Origin: an uncultured Ignavibacteriota bacterium
Lineage (GTDB): Bacteria > Bacteroidota > Ignavibacteria > Palsa-1295
Length of the DNA: 37,175 bases
Direction of reading: 5' to 3'
Assembly: GCA_903900335.1 (NCBI GenBank)
Contig: CAIUMP010000010.1
Coordinates: 1-37,175, forward strand
In this document: piece by piece, positions 33,975-37,175 of the stretch
How positions within the stretch are numbered: the stretch's first letter is position 1
Layout: every line of letters starts with the position of its first letter
Position numbers and translations under genes: made by a program
The notes under the pieces: model-generated
What the model saw: only the letters and a program-made list of their open reading frames with translations
What the model was told of the DNA's origin: nothing
Database searches by the model: none

Positions 33975-36226
33975 GGTACCTCCCTGTTTGGAATAATCAA
34001 AAAAACGAATGCCGCTCGAATGAAGAAATCGAACGGCATTCGACGATATATTAATTTAACGAGCAACATTGTACGGTTTACAATGACGACCCCTTGCGGG
34101 AATTCGATTTGATAGTAGTACGTCCCGGCAGGAAGCTTGTCTCCAGTAAAGTAGAAGAAGTGCTTCCCGGCGTACGTTGCGTCCATGTTGTCCTTCAGAA
34201 CTTCGTGACCAGTTTGATCGACTATTCTGATGGAGGCCGTCCCAGTTTGAGAAGTCTCGAACGGAATGGTAGTCTTGAAACCTGTTGCCGAGCCAAAAGG
34301 ATTCGGGAAGTTCGGCTCGCCGTTGTTGGCAGGAGCGATTGTGGAACTACCGCCGCCAGCCGCTATCTTCGGCGCTGGGTATGTGTATGTAACGGACCCG
34401 TTGTCACCGATGGAGCTTGACCAATCCGAGGTGAAGGTGGTTGCGCCAATGTTGCAGTCGAAGCAGACCGTGATGTCCATTTCTCCGCAACAGCCTAGCG
34501 GGCTACCTGGCCCTTGGACGACAGTCATTGTGTGGGTTGTTGTATCGAAAGACCACATCCAACCAAGCGGTAAGCCGGTGGGACTGCTTGGCGAGCAGCC
34601 TGTCGGTACGGTAAAGGAGAAGCTGTTCTCACCAGACCCGCAATCTGCTGGGTCGTCCGCGTGCCACTTCCATTTCATACAGTTGACGCTAACCTCTTCG
34701 AGGGTGACGTAGTCGTAATTATGCCATCCATCGCTGCAGCACAGACCGCCGTCTCCAGGATTGATCGAAACGGTGTGGAGTTCTCTCGTTGGCCATTCTG
34801 GAAGAAACTCTCCCGTAACTCCGGACCATACTCCGAAGACATTCTTATATTCTCCCCCTGCAACATGGCAATCACAGGTCTGGAAACAAAAGTCCAACGT
34901 CCTGCACCCTGTTGTATCAGCCCCATTGATATCGAATTCGTCCGTGCAGCCGCTCGAACTCACGTGATCCCACCCTGCCGGCCAACTTGTCACTTCCCAG
35001 CAGCGCGGACTATTGCTAAGGGTATCACAGTGATTGATGAATATGCGCGTTAATGGGTCATTGTTACTACGGTGCATTGTAAAACAATAGGTCCAGATAC
35101 CCGTGCTCGGAGACTGCGTTACCAGCCCATACGTGAAGGGTGTTTGGTGGGCGACTTCACAGCACCCGGTTGGATTCGTGTAAAGCGGCGCAGCAGGAAC
35201 AGAGTTATTACAGACAATACTGTCATTACCATGCACGTCGGTGCCCAAGCTATCATTCCATGTATGTAGAGAGACAGTCTCAGTAGCACAGAGCCCACTT
35301 GTACACTCGTTTGAAATGAAGCAAAATTCTGCGACTCCACAATTAGGAATCCCAGCGGTATTCATTCCGCTAAACACTGCAGTGCTTTGATTCAAAAGTA
35401 GATTACTCCATCCAGCAGGCATACTCAGCAACTTCCAAGTATGCTTCCCGGTGCAATCAAAATCGAATTCTACATGATAGAGTCTGCCTGGGGTATTATG
35501 ATGAACGTCCAGACACAATATGTCACGATTATCGCGTGAGGTGCTATGTGTGAATGAGATTGAATCACAGTGTTCCCAGCAACTCCAAGCAGTACTGTCA
35601 GGGCATACATCGCTGAAGAGCCTGGCGTCGATCAACGAACTGGTCGTTGTGGTTCCATTCCCATGCGTTGTCTTAATATAAAATGGGAGATGGGTTCGCC
35701 CCATTCCACAGCACACGCAGAGTGTAAGCCATCCTTGTCCACCCGTCTCAATCTCGCCAGGAGGTGGTCCAATATTCCCTTTGAAGTTCCGATGTCCAGG
35801 CGTTTCCCCTGTAAAATCTTCATGCCAGTATCCGGTCTTGAAGTGGCTGAAAGGATCATTCAGAAAAGTAGTTCCATCATTCCATTGAGTGTCCATGGTG
35901 ACGACGCAGAACCACCCGGCCGAACTCTGACTGGAGTCAGGGTCAATTATCTGGAAGCTTGTGATTTGAGCGCAAGCATCAATTCGAAATGTCATGCAAT
36001 ATACCCCTTCGGCGTTTGTCTCCTGGCTCTCCAGCGTGAAGCCGTCGGAGCAACCCGCTTTGCTCGCTCTGGGAATCGCTAAGAGCGACAAAAGGGCCAG
36101 CATAACTGTTAGGAAATACGCGCGGGAGATCGCGCGAAGGCGAGGCGCGGAATGCGGCTCGTGGTTTGTCCGTCTGCTCGATAGGGCGGCGGAGAAGCCC
36201 GTTCGTTTTGAAGTTAATGGTATCAT
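33971..36226 (-). CDS. Cysteine-rich four-module T9SS cargo with a readthrough C-terminal extension
   Basis: A 751-residue protein from ATG 36226 (AGAAG five nt upstream; a TTG at 36247 or ATG at 36103 are alternatives). The signal segment FLTVMLALLSLLAIPRASKAG follows a long basic stretch. The mature part has about 36 cysteines in four related modules (about 59-208, 215-340, 355-495 and 496-592). Each has an early C-x-aromatic strand, a later W-P-A-G-W or LGW word in three of them, and a closing FCF..C or VCFDC. Residues about 640-724 are a T9SS sorting domain (PNFPNPFGSATG, LPAGTYYYQIEFPQG, RTMLLVK). The frame then continues 27 residues (LIYRRMPFDFFIRAAFVFL...) through an intrinsic terminator to a TGA overlapping the next ATG. 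I do not recognise the modules as a named domain. Confidence 0.85.
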   Translation of the reverse strand: MIPLTSKRTGFSAALSSRRTNHEPHSAPRLRAISRAYFLTVMLALLSLLAIPRASKAGCSDGFTLESQETNAEGVYCMTFRIDACAQITSFQIIDPDSSQSSAGWFCVVTMDTQWNDGTTFLNDPFSHFKTGYWHEDFTGETPGHRNFKGNIGPPPGEIETGGQGWLTLCVCCGMGRTHLPFYIKTTHGNGTTTTSSLIDARLFSDVCPDSTAWSCWEHCDSISFTHSTSRDNRDILCLDVHHNTPGRLYHVEFDFDCTGKHTWKLLSMPAGWSNLLLNQSTAVFSGMNTAGIPNCGVAEFCFISNECTSGLCATETVSLHTWNDSLGTDVHGNDSIVCNNSVPAAPLYTNPTGCCEVAHQTPFTYGLVTQSPSTGIWTYCFTMHRSNNDPLTRIFINHCDTLSNSPRCWEVTSWPAGWDHVSSSGCTDEFDINGADTTGCRTLDFCFQTCDCHVAGGEYKNVFGVWSGVTGEFLPEWPTRELHTVSINPGDGGLCCSDGWHNYDYVTLEEVSVNCMKWKWHADDPADCGSGENSFSFTVPTGCSPSSPTGLPLGWMWSFDTTTHTMTVVQGPGSPLGCCGEMDITVCFDCNIGATTFTSDWSSSIGDNGSVTYTYPAPKIAAGGGSSTIAPANNGEPNFPNPFGSATGFKTTIPFETSQTGTASIRIVDQTGHEVLKDNMDATYAGKHFFYFTGDKLPAGTYYYQIEFPQGVVIVNRTMLLVKLIYRRMPFDFFIRAAFVFLIIPNREVP
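33999..34041 (-). terminator. Canonical intrinsic terminator located inside the extended reading frame
   Basis: On the minus strand the arms GAATGCCGTTCGA and TCGAGCGGCATTC form a 13-bp stem with one G-U wobble and a 9-nt loop, then G and seven T. It lies just after the expected end of the sorting domain (codon at 34055-34057) and 24 nt before the start of the next gene. Confidence 0.9.
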
Positions 36227-36247
36227 CGTTTCTTCTAAATGTGACAA

Positions 36248-37175
36248 GCCGTTGCCGTGGTCATTCTTCCTCTAAGATGTGATGACCCGGCCCCGCGCTC
36301 GCCGTTTGATTTTGGGAATGCATGAAAAGTCCCCCGCCTGGTTTCCCAGTCGAGAGGCTTAAACTTTGTATGTCTCGAAGATGCACCGTTACTCATACGG
36401 TTCTTTGAGAGTTAATCTGTGGGCTTCAATCAGCTTTGAACGAAAGCGGCAATGGAGCTAGTGGCAATTTTCTCCTACGAACATACAACAAAAAAAGTTC
36501 GAAGTCAAGCGTTGAATAGCATTCCGTAGGAATAATAGGGGGGGTAAATGTATCTCATTGAAAATCAATGAGTTACGGGTAGAATTAATTTTCTGTGAGG
36601 TCGAGCGTCCTCGCTCGACACGGTGGGCATTGCGAAGAGGCCGTCCTTCTCTTGCACAACACTCCCAGCGCCGCAAGCAGAACGCTCCTGCGCATCAAAA
36701 TCCCAATCAGACGAATTCCCATACAATGAAGACCACCGAAGCGGCAAAAAGGTAACAGCTAAGGGGGCAAGAGAAATGAAAATAATTGGGCGCGGGGTCG
36801 GGGAGGTCGTGGCTTCCAGCCCGACCCGCGCTTACTAACTGCGTCCTGTCTTCGCAAATAGTTGTCTCGCCGCTACCCCCCCTCCCATCATTCCAATTTG
36901 CAACGACGTGAGGTTCACGTGCCTGTTTATGGAACGGCGTGTTCTGTTTTGAGACAAGTATTTCTGTGCGGAGGTTGTACGGCTCGGCGGGCGCGCGATT
37001 TTGCAAGAATTCCTTGCTTCTTTACCGAATTCCCAGTCGGTTTGGGAACCGCAAAATATTTATGGAAAGCGTTTTCTGTCATATAGACAAAAAGCTGTAA
37101 GCTGTTGATTTATATGAGAAGTTCATGAATTATGAATTGACACGCACTATATATTAGGTCGGTTTGGGCCGCTGG
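36248..37175. other. 0.9-kb region at the right edge without a convincing gene
   Basis: Only short ORFs without recognisable features occur. Inverted repeats are visible at 36554-36572 (ctcattga/tcaatgag), 36600-36619 (gtcgagcg-tcct-cgctcgac) and 36790-36831 (gcgcggggtcggg/cccgacccgcgc, one bulged G, 17-nt loop). The left part would be the promoter and leader of the cysteine-rich cargo gene. AT-rich sequence near 37080-37160 may belong to a unit beyond the window. Confidence 0.5.

Noticed and set aside
36458-36838. Short frames of 60-72 codons on both strands near the right edge
   Set aside because: They overlap each other and cover hairpins, and none has recognisable protein features.

Overview
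The window looks like a chromosomal segment of a Gram-negative bacterium of the FCB superphylum (Bacteroidota, Ignavibacteriota or Kapabacteria-like). The main evidence is six predicted secreted proteins that end in a type IX secretion (T9SS, Por) C-terminal sorting domain. Supporting evidence is an LptF/LptG lipopolysaccharide-export permease and many signal-peptide-bearing, repeat-rich surface proteins. By eye GC content is in the mid-50s percent. Assignment to a phylum is inference. No rRNA, tRNA, CRISPR array, phage or transposase gene was seen.

Layout. 1-1920 (minus) is a collagen-like surface protein that runs off the left edge, preceded by about 1.2 kb without a convincing gene but with several strong hairpins. 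3089-4681 (plus) is a two-gene unit: a small exported protein and a DUF2279 protein. 4728-6340 (minus) holds panB overlapping a LipM-like octanoyltransferase gene. An LptF/LptG permease gene (plus) diverges from it with overlapping start codons. 7696-14230 (minus) is a tightly spaced five-gene unit: rfbA, rfbB, an rfbD-like gene, a long-chain acyl-CoA ligase and a T9SS cargo with a gingipain-like (C25-like) core. 14503-15894 (plus) is a persulfide dioxygenase-rhodanese fusion. Then come a small membrane protein, a dispersed palindromic element and citrate synthase (minus).

The right half is mostly surface and envelope genes: an Asp-Thr/His-Arg plus Gly-Thr low-complexity T9SS cargo (17979), a second T9SS cargo (19414), an orphan PAS histidine kinase, a DedA protein, an MFS transporter, a DUF4397 lipoprotein, a Ycf48-like T9SS cargo, a TPR protein, and a pair of large T9SS cargos (30666-36226, minus). 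The upstream member of that pair has a four-fold cysteine-rich module. The last ~950 bp show no gene but several hairpins.

How the genes may work together. dTDP-sugar synthesis, acyl-CoA activation, lipopolysaccharide export and many T9SS cargos point to a cell-surface programme. In Porphyromonas, T9SS cargo is attached to a lipopolysaccharide, so a link is plausible but unproven here. The most unusual local structure is at 33971-34062. There the reading frame of a T9SS cargo continues past its expected end, through a textbook intrinsic terminator, and stops in a 4-bp overlap with the next cargo gene. This suggests stop-codon loss or translation-controlled readthrough.
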